This document shows, in pieces, positions 33,201-39,356 of a stretch of 64,000 nucleotides of DNA (the stretch's first letter is position 1; each line of letters starts with the position of its first letter). This DNA comes from Elgaria multicarinata webbii. Taxonomy: Eukaryota; Chordata; Lepidosauria; Squamata; Anguidae. The notes under the pieces were generated by a model. It saw only the letters and a program-made list of their open reading frames with translations. It was not told the origin of the DNA and made no database searches. The stretch is taken from the NCBI RefSeq assembly GCF_023053635.1, contig NC_086178.1:33469226-33533225 (forward strand), given 5' to 3'. Made by a program: the position numbers and the translations under genes.

Positions 33201-33456
33201 TTTAATGCTATTTTATACAGCAGATGCATGGTATGCGTTCCTGGAAGATGGCATCCCTCAATATATTACAGAAGAATTGAAAGCCATGGGTCATGCGGTC
33301 ATGCTGCCTGTAACTGGGCATAGGAGGAGCATATTTGGACGAGGTCAAATTATCACCAAAGGAGACTGGTGGAGGCAGAGCAAGCTGGCTTCTTCCAATG
33401 ATGTATTCTGGGCTGGCTCTGACCCTCGAGCTGATGGTTGTGCTATGGGATACTAG
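2765..33456 (+). CDS. gamma-glutamyltransferase-fold Ntn hydrolase, YwrD-like (11 coding exons)
   Basis: Joining 2765-2864, 4609-4762, 10526-10679, 14382-14588, 18305-18457, 22004-22091, 24370-24541, 28795-28957, 30231-30401, 31349-31433 and 33221-33456 gives 1683 nt: 560 residues and a TAG stop. Every junction is GT-AG and the phases agree. The protein fits the gamma-glutamyltransferase family (glutathione hydrolase), a proenzyme that cleaves itself before a threonine and then removes or transfers gamma-glutamyl groups. Visible marks are [10 protein letters not shown] (39-48), the [12 protein letters not shown] motif (57-68), SGRSP (85-89, possible substrate arginine), the predicted nucleophile T360 in [23 protein letters not shown] after it, NRG (398-400) and the oxyanion glycines G444-G445. 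Bacterial YwrD-type enzymes have closely similar SNYMGFGSG and GVMGGHMQPQGH motifs, whereas GGT1-type enzymes differ. No signal peptide or membrane anchor is seen, so a soluble enzyme is likely. The physiological substrate is unknown. Confidence 0.9.
3042..3572 (-). mobile_element. L2 LINE 3' end
   Basis: On the minus strand the translation contains [20 protein letters not shown] and later [14 protein letters not shown], typical of the last part of L2 reverse-transcriptase ORF2. The 3' tail runs into a (TAA)n tract at 3047-3066. The copy is 5'-truncated. A close relative lies at 10875-11210. Confidence 0.8.
3775..3912 (+). repeat. LINE-type 3' tail
   Basis: TGACTGTAAGCCGTCTTGAGTG followed by a TTTGGTAGAAAG motif resembles the usual end of L2/CR1-class reptile LINEs. 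No coding part is left. Confidence 0.5.
3996..4136. mobile_element. short PIF/Harbinger-like miniature transposon
   Basis: Terminal inverted repeats GGCCACAGCTAGACC and GGTCTAGCTATGGCC, flanked by a 3-bp duplication TTA (3993-3995 and 4137-4139). It is 141 bp and largely palindromic. Close copies lie at 39216-39356, 41662-41802 and 42218-42358; longer relatives are at 19865, 27789 and 61818. The 3-bp target duplication is the reason for the Harbinger assignment. Confidence 0.7.
4609..4762 (+). CDS. GGT-like exon 2
   Basis: Follows GTTGCAG. It codes for [19 protein letters not shown] through the [12 protein letters not shown] motif to HGLNG. It ends at GGAAG before GTAAGT, phase 2. This is the most conserved N-terminal block of the enzyme. 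Confidence 0.9.
5300..5614 (-). mobile_element. L2-like tail followed by hAT transposon fragment
   Basis: At 5300-5400 a TTTATTTATTTACAATATTTG run and the CACAGCGCTGTACAAG motif resemble LINE 3' tails in antisense. At about 5530-5614 the minus strand reads CAGCCTTCCTCAACCTTGTG, then CCCTCCAAATGC and ACAACTCCCAGCAT, a very common reptile hAT terminus. The other end of the hAT element was not found. Confidence 0.5.
6655..6926 (-). mobile_element. tRNA-derived SINE
   Basis: The minus strand starts with GAGCCTCGTGTGGCATAGAG, a tRNA-like A-box head. It continues with CCTTCCATCCTTCCGAGG, GGTAAAATGAGTACCCAG and GGCAATGGCAAACCACC, a SINE body found in many reptile genomes. The open frames on both strands here are chance readings of the repeat. 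Confidence 0.7.
8686..9135. mobile_element. probable hAT-like fragment
   Basis: Starts with CAGGGGTAGGCAAAC, a typical hAT terminal repeat. The expected inverted copy at the other end was not found; GGTGTCCAGGGGCAC near 9120 may be a decayed end. The limits are approximate. Confidence 0.4.
9275..9296. repeat. (ACT)n microsatellite
   Basis: Seven consecutive ACT triplets. Confidence 0.9.
10526..10679 (+). CDS. GGT-like exon 3
   Basis: Follows ACTTTGCAG. The first base completes serine 85; then [17 protein letters not shown] and [18 protein letters not shown] follow. It ends at AAAAAG before GTGAGC, phase 0. The PGAAAGW segment is typical of the family. Confidence 0.9.
10875..11210 (-). mobile_element. 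L2 LINE 3' end with (ATT)n(AAT)n tail
   Basis: Closely matches the copy at 3042: GTTACCTGCCTCTCCCTC, then GGATCGAGGCGGGGTAC, GTAGGCCTGCCGGAAG and CAAGCCATTCCACAAACTCG. The tail is a self-complementary run of ATT then AAT triplets (10881-10924). Confidence 0.75.
11285..11482 (-). mobile_element. Sauria SINE, 5'-truncated
   Basis: Reverse complement contains TCCCCACTCAGCCATGAAGC, TTTGGGCCAGTCACTGACTC, CAGCCTAACCTACCTTACAG and the tail TTGGAGGAAAGGCGGGATAT. This is the standard body and BovB-like tail of the squamate Sauria SINE. The tRNA-like A box is missing. Confidence 0.8.
11553..11583. repeat. (GT)n microsatellite
   Basis: About fifteen GT dinucleotides. Confidence 0.9.
12198..12273. repeat. 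alternating GT/GC/CA dinucleotide repeat
   Basis: A GTGTGTGTGTGTGCGTGC run, then ACGCACGCGCGC, then about twenty CA units. The whole tract alternates purine and pyrimidine, so it could adopt left-handed Z-DNA. Confidence 0.9.
12945..13212 (-). mobile_element. hAT transposase fragment (C-terminal dimerisation domain)
   Basis: The minus strand reads [20 protein letters not shown] and then [20 protein letters not shown]. This is the [11 protein letters not shown]...LK signature of the hAT dimerisation domain, as in ZMYM/TTF-type hAT proteins. Only about 85 codons remain and no catalytic core is present. Flanking non-coding parts (12800-12945 and 13212-13300) may belong to the same element, but no terminal repeats were confirmed. 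Confidence 0.7.
13326..13637 (-). mobile_element. L2 LINE 3' end
   Basis: Minus-strand peptide [20 protein letters not shown] followed by [14 protein letters not shown] is the L2 ORF2 C-terminus. The tail carries TTTATACTGCCCATCAGCCG and GAAGCTCTCTGGATAG. The hAT-like element at 13638 interrupts it. Confidence 0.75.
13638..14001. mobile_element. hAT-like non-autonomous element
   Basis: The ends GAGTGTCATCAGACGAGCG and CGCCTAATGACGCTC are imperfect inverted repeats. The interior matches 58269-58622 in opposite orientation (TTTTATCGCACGCTCG with CACTCACAGATTTT). It is 364 bp with no transposase, and it entered an L2 tail. Confidence 0.5.
14382..14588 (+). CDS. GGT-like exon 4
   Basis: Follows TTCCTGATTCAG. 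It codes for [20 protein letters not shown] through [20 protein letters not shown]. The acceptor was chosen because it keeps phase 0 and matches the usual [11 protein letters not shown] start; an AG at 14366 would add five codons. It ends at TTTAAG before GTAAGG. The donor region is duplicated immediately downstream. Confidence 0.85.
14561..14657. repeat. tandem duplication copying the exon 4 donor
   Basis: Unit 1 (14561-14609) and unit 2 (14610-14657) align as CAATCC, TTTGGCAA, CATTTT and AAGGTA, followed by a similar ATCTGC tail. Unit 1 holds the last exon 4 codons plus the donor AAG|GTAAGG. Unit 2 holds a second donor, AAG|GTAGGG, at 14637. Use of the second donor would add 48 nt in frame. 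Confidence 0.8.
15485..15645 (-). repeat. hAT-like repeat fragment
   Basis: Shares CAGTAAGAGCTTTTAGCTAA, ATATTTTTGGCCC and AAAGAAGTTC-type words with 33650-33962. The minus strand ends with a CAACGGGGGTGCAGAACTTC motif. Only one end is recognisable. Confidence 0.45.
16289..16455 (-). mobile_element. MIR-like SINE
   Basis: Contains AGGAAGCTGCCTTATAC, CCATTGGTCCATCTAGCCC, AGAGATGCCAGAGATTGG and GCATGCAAAGCACTTGCTCT. The reverse complement is the tRNA-headed MIR/CORE-SINE body found across amniotes. The head is incomplete. Confidence 0.65.
17130..17265 (+). mobile_element. Sauria SINE, 3'-truncated
   Basis: Starts AAGCCAGTGTAGTGTAGTG (A box), with GATCCGGGTTCTAGTCC (B box) and ACTTTGGGCCAGTCACAG. 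It stops at CCTACCTCACAGG, so the BovB-like tail is missing. Confidence 0.85.
18305..18457 (+). CDS. GGT-like exon 5
   Basis: Codes for [20 protein letters not shown] through [20 protein letters not shown] to TNYK, phase 0 at both ends. KGFYEG and GGVMDLEDL are typical large-subunit motifs. The donor is AAG|GTATGC. Confidence 0.9.
19865..20354 (-). mobile_element. long PIF/Harbinger-like non-autonomous element
   Basis: The ends GGCCTTAGGTAGAC and GGTCTAGCTAAGGCC are inverted repeats, flanked by ACA and ATA. It is 490 bp, GC-rich, with no transposase. Its right half (GATGATCCCTCCCTGATCC, GGGATCCCCTGTGCGTCA) matches 27789-28273 in reverse. It is drawn as minus relative to that copy. Confidence 0.65.
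20788..21059. mobile_element. non-autonomous hAT element with 8-bp duplication
   Basis: CAGGGCTGGCCCTACC at one end and GGGGCTGGGCCTG at the other are flanked by a perfect 8-bp duplication, ATTTAAAG (20780-20787 and 21060-21067). The 272-bp interior repeats TTGCCTCAGGCAGCAGA near both ends. A relative lies at 41439-41866. Confidence 0.85.
22004..22091 (+). CDS. GGT-like exon 6
   Basis: Follows TGCTTTTTCAG. It codes for [20 protein letters not shown] and NILENFNVK, ending in phase 1 before GTATGA. The PPNGQGI motif is a family hallmark. Confidence 0.9.
22417..22490. repeat. short inverted-repeat element (CAATCC family)
   Basis: Reads TATTGAACTCAGTGAGACTT, then TTCTGAGTATATATG. It belongs to a roughly 75-95 bp repeat with a central ATTGAA/TTCAAT-like symmetry. 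Other copies in the window are at 36751, 43825, 45650, 56204, 58856 and 60586. Confidence 0.55.
22539..22836. mobile_element. palindromic hAT element, intact copy
   Basis: TAGGGTGACCATATGAAAAG and its reverse complement form the ends. An exact 8-bp duplication CCCTCCAG flanks it (22531-22538 and 22837-22844). The whole 298 bp is close to one long inverted repeat with arms of about 130 bp, so the single strand would fold back on itself. No transposase is present. Relatives lie at 22860, 42465 and 43901. Confidence 0.85.
22860..23125. mobile_element. palindromic hAT element, right end lost
   Basis: Starts TAGGGTGACCATATGAAAAG and carries the inner ATTTCACCAGGT/CTTCATCACAACAG motifs, but it breaks off at GGCTGAAATTAAGAG with no right terminal repeat. 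It lies only 23 bp after the previous copy in the same orientation. Confidence 0.75.
23380..23461 (+). repeat. LINE 3' tail with AAATA microsatellite
   Basis: AAACCGCCCAGAGAGCTTCG, then TATGGTGCGGTATATAAATG and (AAATA)n. This is the sense version of the L2 tail seen at 48822. Confidence 0.65.
24370..24541 (+). CDS. GGT-like exon 7
   Basis: Follows TTTTTGTAG. It codes for [20 protein letters not shown] and [10 protein letters not shown], then [17 protein letters not shown]. The split glutamate codon before MGHNSA and the split arginine at the end both fit the neighbouring phases. The donor is AGAG|GTAAGG. Confidence 0.9.
27165..27515 (-). repeat. degraded LINE 3' end
   Basis: The antisense tail has repeated AATAAAA-like words, then GGTAATTCCATAATTTGGG and GCCACTTCTGGAAAAG, matching in layout the L2/CR1 C-terminus (a VPP-W-LPQ-type region). 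It is too decayed for a firm family call. Confidence 0.4.
27520..27690 (-). mobile_element. CR1/L3-type LINE 3' end fragment
   Basis: Has AAGAACATAAGAACCGCCAT, GCTGGTTCTGCCCAAAGG, ACAGTGGCCTACCAGCC and CACAAGTAGGACATGAGTG. The same antisense tail begins the copies at 29291 and 31540. Confidence 0.65.
27789..28273 (+). mobile_element. long PIF/Harbinger-like non-autonomous element
   Basis: GGCCATGGCTAGAC and GTCTAGCTGAGGCC form the ends, flanked by an exact ATA duplication. It is 485 bp and GC-rich, with GATCCCGGGGGCAGGGAGG and GAGCTCCTCAGGAGCTC (a perfect palindrome) inside. No transposase was found; the open frames in it are not shared with the other copies. Confidence 0.75.
28795..28957 (+). 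CDS. GGT-like exon 8, carries the predicted nucleophile
   Basis: Follows CTTTTTCAG. It codes for [20 protein letters not shown], then [20 protein letters not shown] and [14 protein letters not shown]. The threonine codon at 28844-28846 (T360) aligns with the autocatalytic threonine of gamma-glutamyltransferases; cleavage before it would give a small subunit of about 201 residues. The donor is CAT|GTGAGG, phase 0. Confidence 0.9.
29291..29640 (-). mobile_element. CR1/L3-type LINE 3' end
   Basis: Minus-strand peptide [20 protein letters not shown] and then [16 protein letters not shown] is the C-terminus of CR1-class ORF2. The tail reads GGATCAGACCAAGGGTCCAT. It is 5'-truncated near 29640. Confidence 0.75.
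29660..29990 (-). repeat. second LINE tail
   Basis: CAGCCTTATTGCAAAAGCCC, GGGAGTTCCACAGTATGGG and ACCACAGAAAAAAGCCCTCT follow the layout of an antisense L2 end. Assignment is tentative. Confidence 0.4.
30231..30401 (+). CDS. GGT-like exon 9, oxyanion-hole glycines
   Basis: Follows TTATTTTCAG. It codes for [40 protein letters not shown] and [17 protein letters not shown], phase 0 at both ends. G444-G445 match the glycine pair that stabilises the transition state in this family. The donor is CAG|GTGAGT. Confidence 0.9.
30402..31348 (+). other. GGT-like intron 9
   Basis: No transposon or RNA gene recognised. It ends in a C/T-rich tract and CCTATAG. Confidence 0.8.
31349..31433 (+). CDS. GGT-like exon 10
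   Basis: Codes for [20 protein letters not shown] and FFVELNQK, ending in phase 1 before [16 protein letters not shown] is the usual family motif; most members have a proline where this one has the second alanine. Confidence 0.85.
31540..32215 (-). mobile_element. degraded CR1/L3-type LINE, antisense
   Basis: GTAAGAATAGCCGGGCTGG starts the tail. Further on are GAATTCCATCATTTAACTAT, GTGCTCTGTGAAGAAGTATT, TTTATAAACTTCTCTCATG and TTTTCCAAGTGTGGTCACAC, the usual order in antisense CR1/L3 ORF2. It is heavily decayed. Confidence 0.65.
32570..32930. repeat. unclassified DNA-transposon-like repeat
   Basis: Contains mirrored AACCTGGACTGCTAGGTTG/CAACAACCTGTGAATG segments and AACCATGGGTTAACC. Similar AACAACCC/GGGTTGTT words occur at 44480-44800. 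Ends and superfamily were not resolved. Confidence 0.35.
33221..33456 (+). CDS. GGT-like exon 11 (last coding exon)
   Basis: Codes for [40 protein letters not shown] and [12 protein letters not shown], ending [11 protein letters not shown] and TAG. The GRGQII and [12 protein letters not shown] motifs are the conserved C-terminus. The acceptor reads ACAGCAG, so 33221 or 33224 may be used, giving 560 or 559 residues. Confidence 0.9.
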
Positions 33457-33649
33457 CACTGAAGAAAACATTGACTGTGAAAATCAAATTCCTACATGTC
33501 TCAAAATGACAATATGCTAGAAGAATGGATCAAAATCTGTTTGATCCATCACCATAGCTTGATGATTTGCATGCAGAGATCTCAGATTCAGTCATAGGTT
33601 TCTCTGCCTGTGGCTTGGAGAGCAGCTCGGATGTTAGTCAGGTTAAAAC

Positions 33650-33962
33650 CAGAGGTGCAGAAGCTGAGGTTCAAGGCCAGATCTGGCCCGCCTGGGGATT
33701 CCCCAAGTGGCTCTGTCCCACCCCTTCCCCCTGATCAATTTGTGGTTTCCAGGTTTTGAGTAATCCCCCCTTCTATTCTAAAAGGTTGAAAAGCCTCTCT
33801 TAAACCTCAGTAGCTGGCAGTAATACCTTTAAGCTAAAATATGATAATATTTTTGGCCCCATCTCTTCAGCTTTCATTCCTCCCCACTACTAGAATGCAG
33901 ACCCCGAGAGCTCCTCGAAAATAACATTTGGCCCTTGGGCTGAAAGAAGTTCAACAGCCCTG
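33650..33962. repeat. hAT-like repeat
   Basis: CAGAGGTGCAGAAGCTGAGG at one end and CTGAAAGAAGTTCAACAGCC, then CTG, at the other are decayed inverted repeats. The interior shares words with 15485-15645. No clear target duplication. Confidence 0.5.
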
Positions 33963-34358
33963 TTTGTCCTGGCTAGGTGTGAGTCCCAGGAGAAGCAGAC
34001 GGCACCTCAGTGTTCACTGTTTGTTCTGGGCTGTGCTAAGCAAGGCTGCATCTTGGAGAGCAGAGTGCATGAAGTGCAGATTGGAGAGGTCTCCTATGAG
34101 GAGCTCTTGTTCCAGCAAAGGATCGCAGTCAACTGAAGCCTTAAGAAGGCTGGCACAGCCTGGTGTTTCAGTGGCTCCATCCCTGCTTGATATTGTCTGC
34201 AGTTCTTAAAGGCCTGTCTTCCGTTTCTGCGATCTCATGCTCTTGCATGACTGAGTGACAGGAGAAGGTGCGGAGAGTCATCCACAGCATAAGGTGTCGA
34301 GAGAGCAATGCACTCTTGCCAGGAAGGTATAGAAGGGAGTGCTGAGGGGACTTGTGAC

Positions 34359-34795
34359 TAGGGATGCTGGAGAAATTCGAGACGGCCTAAAATGAGTTCC
34401 GATTTTTAAGAATCTGACCTACAGAATCTGCTGCGGGCCAAACTCCCCAGGCTGCACAGAGTCCACGGACTTCCGGATTTTTTTTTACTTACCCGAAATT
34501 TTTTGCAAATTCATTCACAGGAAAACACGCGAGTTTCTGCTGAAGCATATGTCAAACTGGAAAATATACGTGGGGAAAAGTCAAATAGAATGAGGAAAGA
34601 ATATGCTAAATGTTAGGTACTAACATAAATCATGTGAATTGTTGTGAACTTTCTTATGGAATTATTTGCATGTTTTTCTATATAATGGATTTTTTTTTTA
34701 AAAAAATCCTTCTGTAAATGGACGCCGGAATGAATGAAACTGCACAATTTACGAAACACACTTGGAGTGGATTTCACAAAATCCAGACATCCCTA
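34359..34795. mobile_element. non-autonomous hAT-like element
   Basis: TAGGGATGCTGGA and TCCAGACATCCCTA are terminal inverted repeats. The flanks CTTGTGAC and CCTATGAC agree at six of eight positions, as an old 8-bp duplication would. 437 bp with no transposase. Related end sequence occurs at 60784. Confidence 0.65.
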
Positions 34796-35519
34796 CCTAT
34801 GACCCAGTTGAATCCAAGTCCTCCTCAGGGTAGTGTGGAGCCTTGCAACCAAGACACATGACACTACTGCACAGTACTGTGCAATTCAATAAATTGGATA
34901 GAATCGGCATAAGACACATCTTTACATCTTTATATATAATTGTTTTTTTAAACCGAAAAATGAAAAAAATAGTGTGTGTGTTTGTGTGTGCTTTTACAAG
35001 AGATTTTACCTTCATGACAAATATTTAAACATCTAAAAAAAACAGGAGAAAGGGCAAAATTATTAATAGTGACTTGTCATTTCTTCTCCTGCCTCTTATT
35101 TTTTTCAGGAATAACTTCTGCAACATACATGTGTTTTGTATTTATGTTTAATAAACCATTTGTATTGCTTTTTGAGACAATTTTGGTGATATTGCAATTA
35201 TTACGCAGCATTCCGTTTTTTAAAAAAATACTTCTCCCGCTAGTATTTAATCAGGAAAAAAGGAAATCCTCAAAAGAACCAACCCCCTCTGTATTGATTA
35301 TTCTTCATTTCTTAATGTAACATTTTTGAAACGAATTTATAACCTAATAAAGAGTTTTTAAATTAATGGAGCTACCCATATTTAGAGATTTTTGTGACAA
35401 ACTGTTCATTGCCCTTGCCTAAAGTATGACTTGACAGCAACAGAGCTTTTTATTATTATTATTATTTTTTAAAAAACCCTCTCTTTTCCATCTAAATATA
35501 AGGAAGCTCTTCTAGTTTT

Positions 35520-36175
35520 AAATTGGTACCTGATGTTGGCAATGGATTGGATGAGGGCGAACAAATTGAAGCATAATTCAGACAAGACAGAGGTGCTCCT
35601 GGGCCCAATCTACACCAAGCAGAATATTGCACTATGAAAGCAGTATGAAAACGTTATATAAAAGGCAGGAGCCACACTACTGCTTTATAGCGGTATTGAA
35701 GTGCTCTGACAACTGTTGGGGCCCATTGACACATACCATAGACTGCTTTCATACCGCTATATCCTGCTTGGTGTGGCTCCTGCCTTTTATATGCCGATTT
35801 CATAGAGCAATATCCTGCTTGGTGTAGATTAGGCCCTGGTCAGTCGAACCAGTGCCTAATCTACACCAAGGAACTGAACCTTGCTGGATGAAGTTACACT
35901 CCCCCTGACGACTCTGGCTTTCAGTTTGGATGTACTGCTGGACTTGGGCCTGAACCTGGATGCTCAGGTCTCAGTAGTGGCCAGGAGTGCATTTGCGCAG
36001 CTGAGGCTAGTGTGCCAACTACACCTGTTCCTAGAGATGTTTGATTTGGCCATGATCACACATCCTATCTAGACTCCCTTTAGTTACATCCCATTTGGAC
36101 TCTGTAACATGCTCTATGTGGGACTGCCTTCAAAAACTATTCAGAAATTTCAGTTGGTCTAGAATTCTATTTCTA
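35520..36175 (+). mobile_element. L2 LINE coding fragment, interrupted
   Basis: Sense strand reads DWMRANKLKHNSDKTEVLL, then after the insert VTLPLTTLAFSLDVLLDLGL and SVVARSAFAQLRLVCQLHLF, the L2 reverse-transcriptase downstream region. A miniature transposon at 35602-35835 splits the frame. A further L2 piece, HITPVLKELHWLP-like, lies at about 36500-36545. Confidence 0.8.
35602..35835. mobile_element. miniature transposon, Harbinger-like, inserted in L2
   Basis: GGCCCAATCTACACC and GGTGTAGATTAGGCC are the ends, with an exact CTG duplication (35599-35601 and 35836-35838). Removing the insert and one CTG restores the LINE reading EVLLVSRT, which fixes both borders. 234 bp; relatives at 59023-59205 and a fragment at 46280-46390. 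Confidence 0.85.
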
Positions 36176-36750
36176 TGGGCGATAATTCTTGGAAGCAGAT
36201 GTAATACTTGTGTTGGTTTACTTTTGTAGAAATTTCAAAAGTAAATTGATGTCCTGGGTGTTGGGAGTCCTTTGGGAATGGTGTGAGATATGGTGTGGTA
36301 GACTGCCAAATAGAGAGGGAATTGACAGAAATCACCTCCTGTTGTGTGAATGGATGAGGGTAATGGCCGCTGGAAAGCCTGTGCTGCCTCCCTTCATATG
36401 TATAACTTGGCGCCACCTCGCACCAGTGATACCACAGGGTTTGGTGCCTGAGTGGCACTGACTTGGCACCGTGAAGTCAACCTCTGGGACAGCCTACCAG
36501 AAACATATTACACCAGTTTTGAAGGAGTTGCACTGGCTGCCATCATGACAAAATAGAAAAACCTGTCAGGTGGTGCTATAAGTATTTTCCGTACAGCTAT
36601 GCTCAGGAGAGCACATGTTGGTTCATTTGTCTATAATGATTTGCATGCATCTATGTCTGCTTACAGGATGATACAAAGCAATCATGGTAAGTTGTCACTA
36701 GGGTGTTTTTATCAAAACAAATGCCCAAGAACCTCTTAAAGAGCACGTGT

Positions 36751-36836
36751 GCAGTCTGTCCTATGCTTGTTTACGTGGAAGTAAGTTTCACTGTGAATAT
36801 GCTTACTCCCAAATAAGTGTGCATAGAATTGTAGCC
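36751..36836. repeat. short inverted-repeat element (CAATCC family)
   Basis: Has CTATGCTTGTTTACGTGGAA, GTAAGTTTCACTGTGAATA, TGCTTACTCCCAAATAAGTG and CATAGAATTGTAGCC; the two ends are imperfect reverse complements. Confidence 0.6.
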
Positions 36837-37637
36837 TAACATTCCAGTGGATATAGCCCATACCGCCCTGATCTCATGCGCCCAGTGAAAAACAATAATA
36901 AAGGTGAGTACCTCTGTTTTATAGAGGGTTAGACACTCCTGCATTATGGGCTTCTCTACACATGATGTATCAATTTCTGTTCTGTTTCTATTTATGCCTA
37001 CACGAGAGTAATTATGCAAAAATTCATCCAGTCACTGCCCGCAACTCAGTCCTATGATTATCCTATTTTGTTTCATAGGGGCTAGTACTTGCTTAAAATG
37101 CTTGAGACTGGTATTATGGTGGTCAATTACAGAATAATTAGTTAATTGCTGAATCAAGCATATTAAGCTTCCGACTCTTTCATATATGTAGTGTAGTCTC
37201 TCTCTTTGAACTGGGGTGAGCTCCCTATTCACAGTTGACCAATAATAAACATGTTTTTGGAATCTTACCTGTTCGTCCATTTCAAAACTCCCGGCTGAAC
37301 AACGAACTCCCTCCATAGGGAGGAACGGTGTTCCCACTCTTACCACAATCTCAGCACTGCTTGAAAACAGAATTGTAGAATACAAGCAACTGTCACATAC
37401 CTCTTTAAGAGGTAGCATGGAAGAAGTCTGAATTGCCTTTGCTAGTATGAAGATATTATTTCTACCATCCATAGCCTATCCAAAAGCTTCCATTTGTACG
37501 CATATTTATTTATTTAAAATATTGTGAGGTCTTTTTTTAGCACTGTATGAGTATGTCTTGATAACTTCAAATATTCGGTGCTTATTAACAATAAAATGAG
37601 GGACATAAGTAAAAATGGATGAATTACACACCCGCTA

Positions 37638-37850
37638 GAGAGCCGGTGTGGTGTAGTGGCTGGAGTTGGGAGATCCGAGTTCTAGTCCCCATTCAGCCAT
37701 GGAAACCCACTCGGTGACTTTGGGCCAGTCACACACTCTCAGCCCAACCTGCCTCACAGGGTTGTTGTGAGGATAAAATGGAGAGGAGGGTTGGTTCTTT
37801 ATGATGGAAAAAAGGTGGCATATATATATAATGAATAAATAAAATAAAAA
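37638..37850 (+). mobile_element. Sauria SINE, near full length
   Basis: GAGAGCCGGTGTGGTGTAG head (A box), GATCCGAGTTCTAGTCCC (B box), GGGTTGTTGTGAGGATAAAA body and an AATAAATAAAATAAA tail. A few bases are lost between the boxes. This is the fullest SINE in the window. Confidence 0.85.
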
Positions 37851-39215
37851 TACTAGTTCCCACATACATTTTCCTGTTGCACAGCTGAAGAGATCTAGAT
37901 AGCCAGGCTAAGTTGCTAGATGATGCAGACAAGGATTATTTACAAGGATTATGTTTGTGAGGCATCCTGGATTGTTTGGGCTTTTGTTTTGTTATCAGGA
38001 ACATTATTGACATGGTACTAGACTCAAAAGACTCCAGACTTTAGTTTAGTAGGGCTTGATCCCAAGATGAAACTCGCAAAGAATTACTCCAGACTTCGTC
38101 TTGACACTAATTTGCTTCACTTCTTGTGCAAATTTCATTTGCCGAATGAATATTTCTCTTGTTTGCTGGAGTACAACCATCCAATACTTTTGTAAAAAGA
38201 AAAAGGATCCTCTCCCCCTTGCAGCATGGCTTTGTCCCATCCATTATTTGTGAGCTGGCAGAATATCATAGTGTTGTCTTAGAACTGGTACATAGAAGAT
38301 CCAGGAATTTATATTGGGATTGGCCCACGCATACAAAAATACACAATAGGTACTTAGCAGGGATTCAAACCCCAGTCTCCATGGTCCAAGTAAAATGCTC
38401 TTTACCACACCACCTTGTTCCATGGCCAAGGGATGTGAAGAAATACTATGTATATGTTATACTGTGTTGTTATGTAATGTTTACTTTGTGTGGCCTCTGA
38501 GGCAGCATTTTTTCTGAATAGGCATGAGGCTATGTTTTGTTTCTGTCAGAGATCAGGAGTAGGGAGCAGATGGCTGTGTTATACCAAGAGGTTGCCCTAA
38601 GAACTTGCCAGAAGAAGATAATACAAAGAGGCAGTAAGAAACCAAATAAACTGCCCAAGCAACCTGTAATACAATGGGAGGAGCTTGGGTGTCAAAGGAA
38701 AGCTAGACCTGGCTGTAAGGGTATTTGGCTGGGGCGGAGATTTAGTAAGTTTAGCATGGGGTAAAAGAAGACCTTAGCAACTTGTGTAACAGCAACAGTG
38801 TTATCTCTTGAGTCCTAAAGAATTGTCACTAAACAATCTTTTGAAAACCCAAAATAAATATTAGTAGTCCCTTATGTAAGAAATATCCCTTTAATAAATT
38901 ACTTGTTTAATCATTCATCCTGACTCTAGTGTTGGTACTCATGCCTAAGCCTCTTAAATCAGCTACTAGGAGGTTTTAAAACATCCTAACAAAATTGGTG
39001 GCAGCAGGAAAGATCAACTTGTGGAACTCCGTTTTATAGCAGCAGAGAGTTCCTTAGGCCCTGAAATATAAACATTTGTTATAAATAGAAACTCCTAGCG
39101 GTGGAACTGTCCAGTGAAGGAGCAGTTTTCCCGTAAGTGGTGGCATATGAGGAAATCCCTCATTTAGTATGTGGTGGCTCTAGCAATGGGGTCAAACTTA
39201 TTGGAGCCAGACTGA

Positions 39216-39356
39216 GGCCACAGCTAGACCTAAGGTTTATCCTGGGATCATCCAGGGTTCGCCCCTGCCTGAGCACTGGATCCCCTGTGTGTCACCTAGA
39301 TGAACAGGTTTGACCCCTGGACGATCTAGGGATAAACCTTAGGTCTAGCTATGGCC
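39216..39356. mobile_element. short PIF/Harbinger-like miniature transposon
   Basis: Nearly identical to 3996-4136: GGCCACAGCTAGACC and GGTCTAGCTATGGCC ends, 141 bp. The flanks TGA/TGG are consistent with a 3-bp duplication. Confidence 0.7.

Larger units (their letters stand above)
31434..33220 (+). other. GGT-like intron 10
   Basis: Contains a CR1/L3 fragment (31540-32215) and a repeat block at 32570-32930. The remaining 290 bp before the last exon are unassigned. Confidence 0.8.
33457..35375 (+). other. 3' UTR and poly(A) region of the GGT-like gene
   Basis: AATAAA hexamers lie at 34888, 35150 and 35346. The last is followed by a T/GT-rich stretch and is a good cleavage candidate. The extent of the real 3' UTR is unknown, because two transposon copies (33650-33962 and 34359-34795) lie in between. 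Confidence 0.45.

Noticed and set aside
37032-37472. 146-codon minus-strand frame
   Set aside because: Long for intergenic DNA, but no domain, splice support or homologue was recognised. It was left unannotated for lack of evidence.
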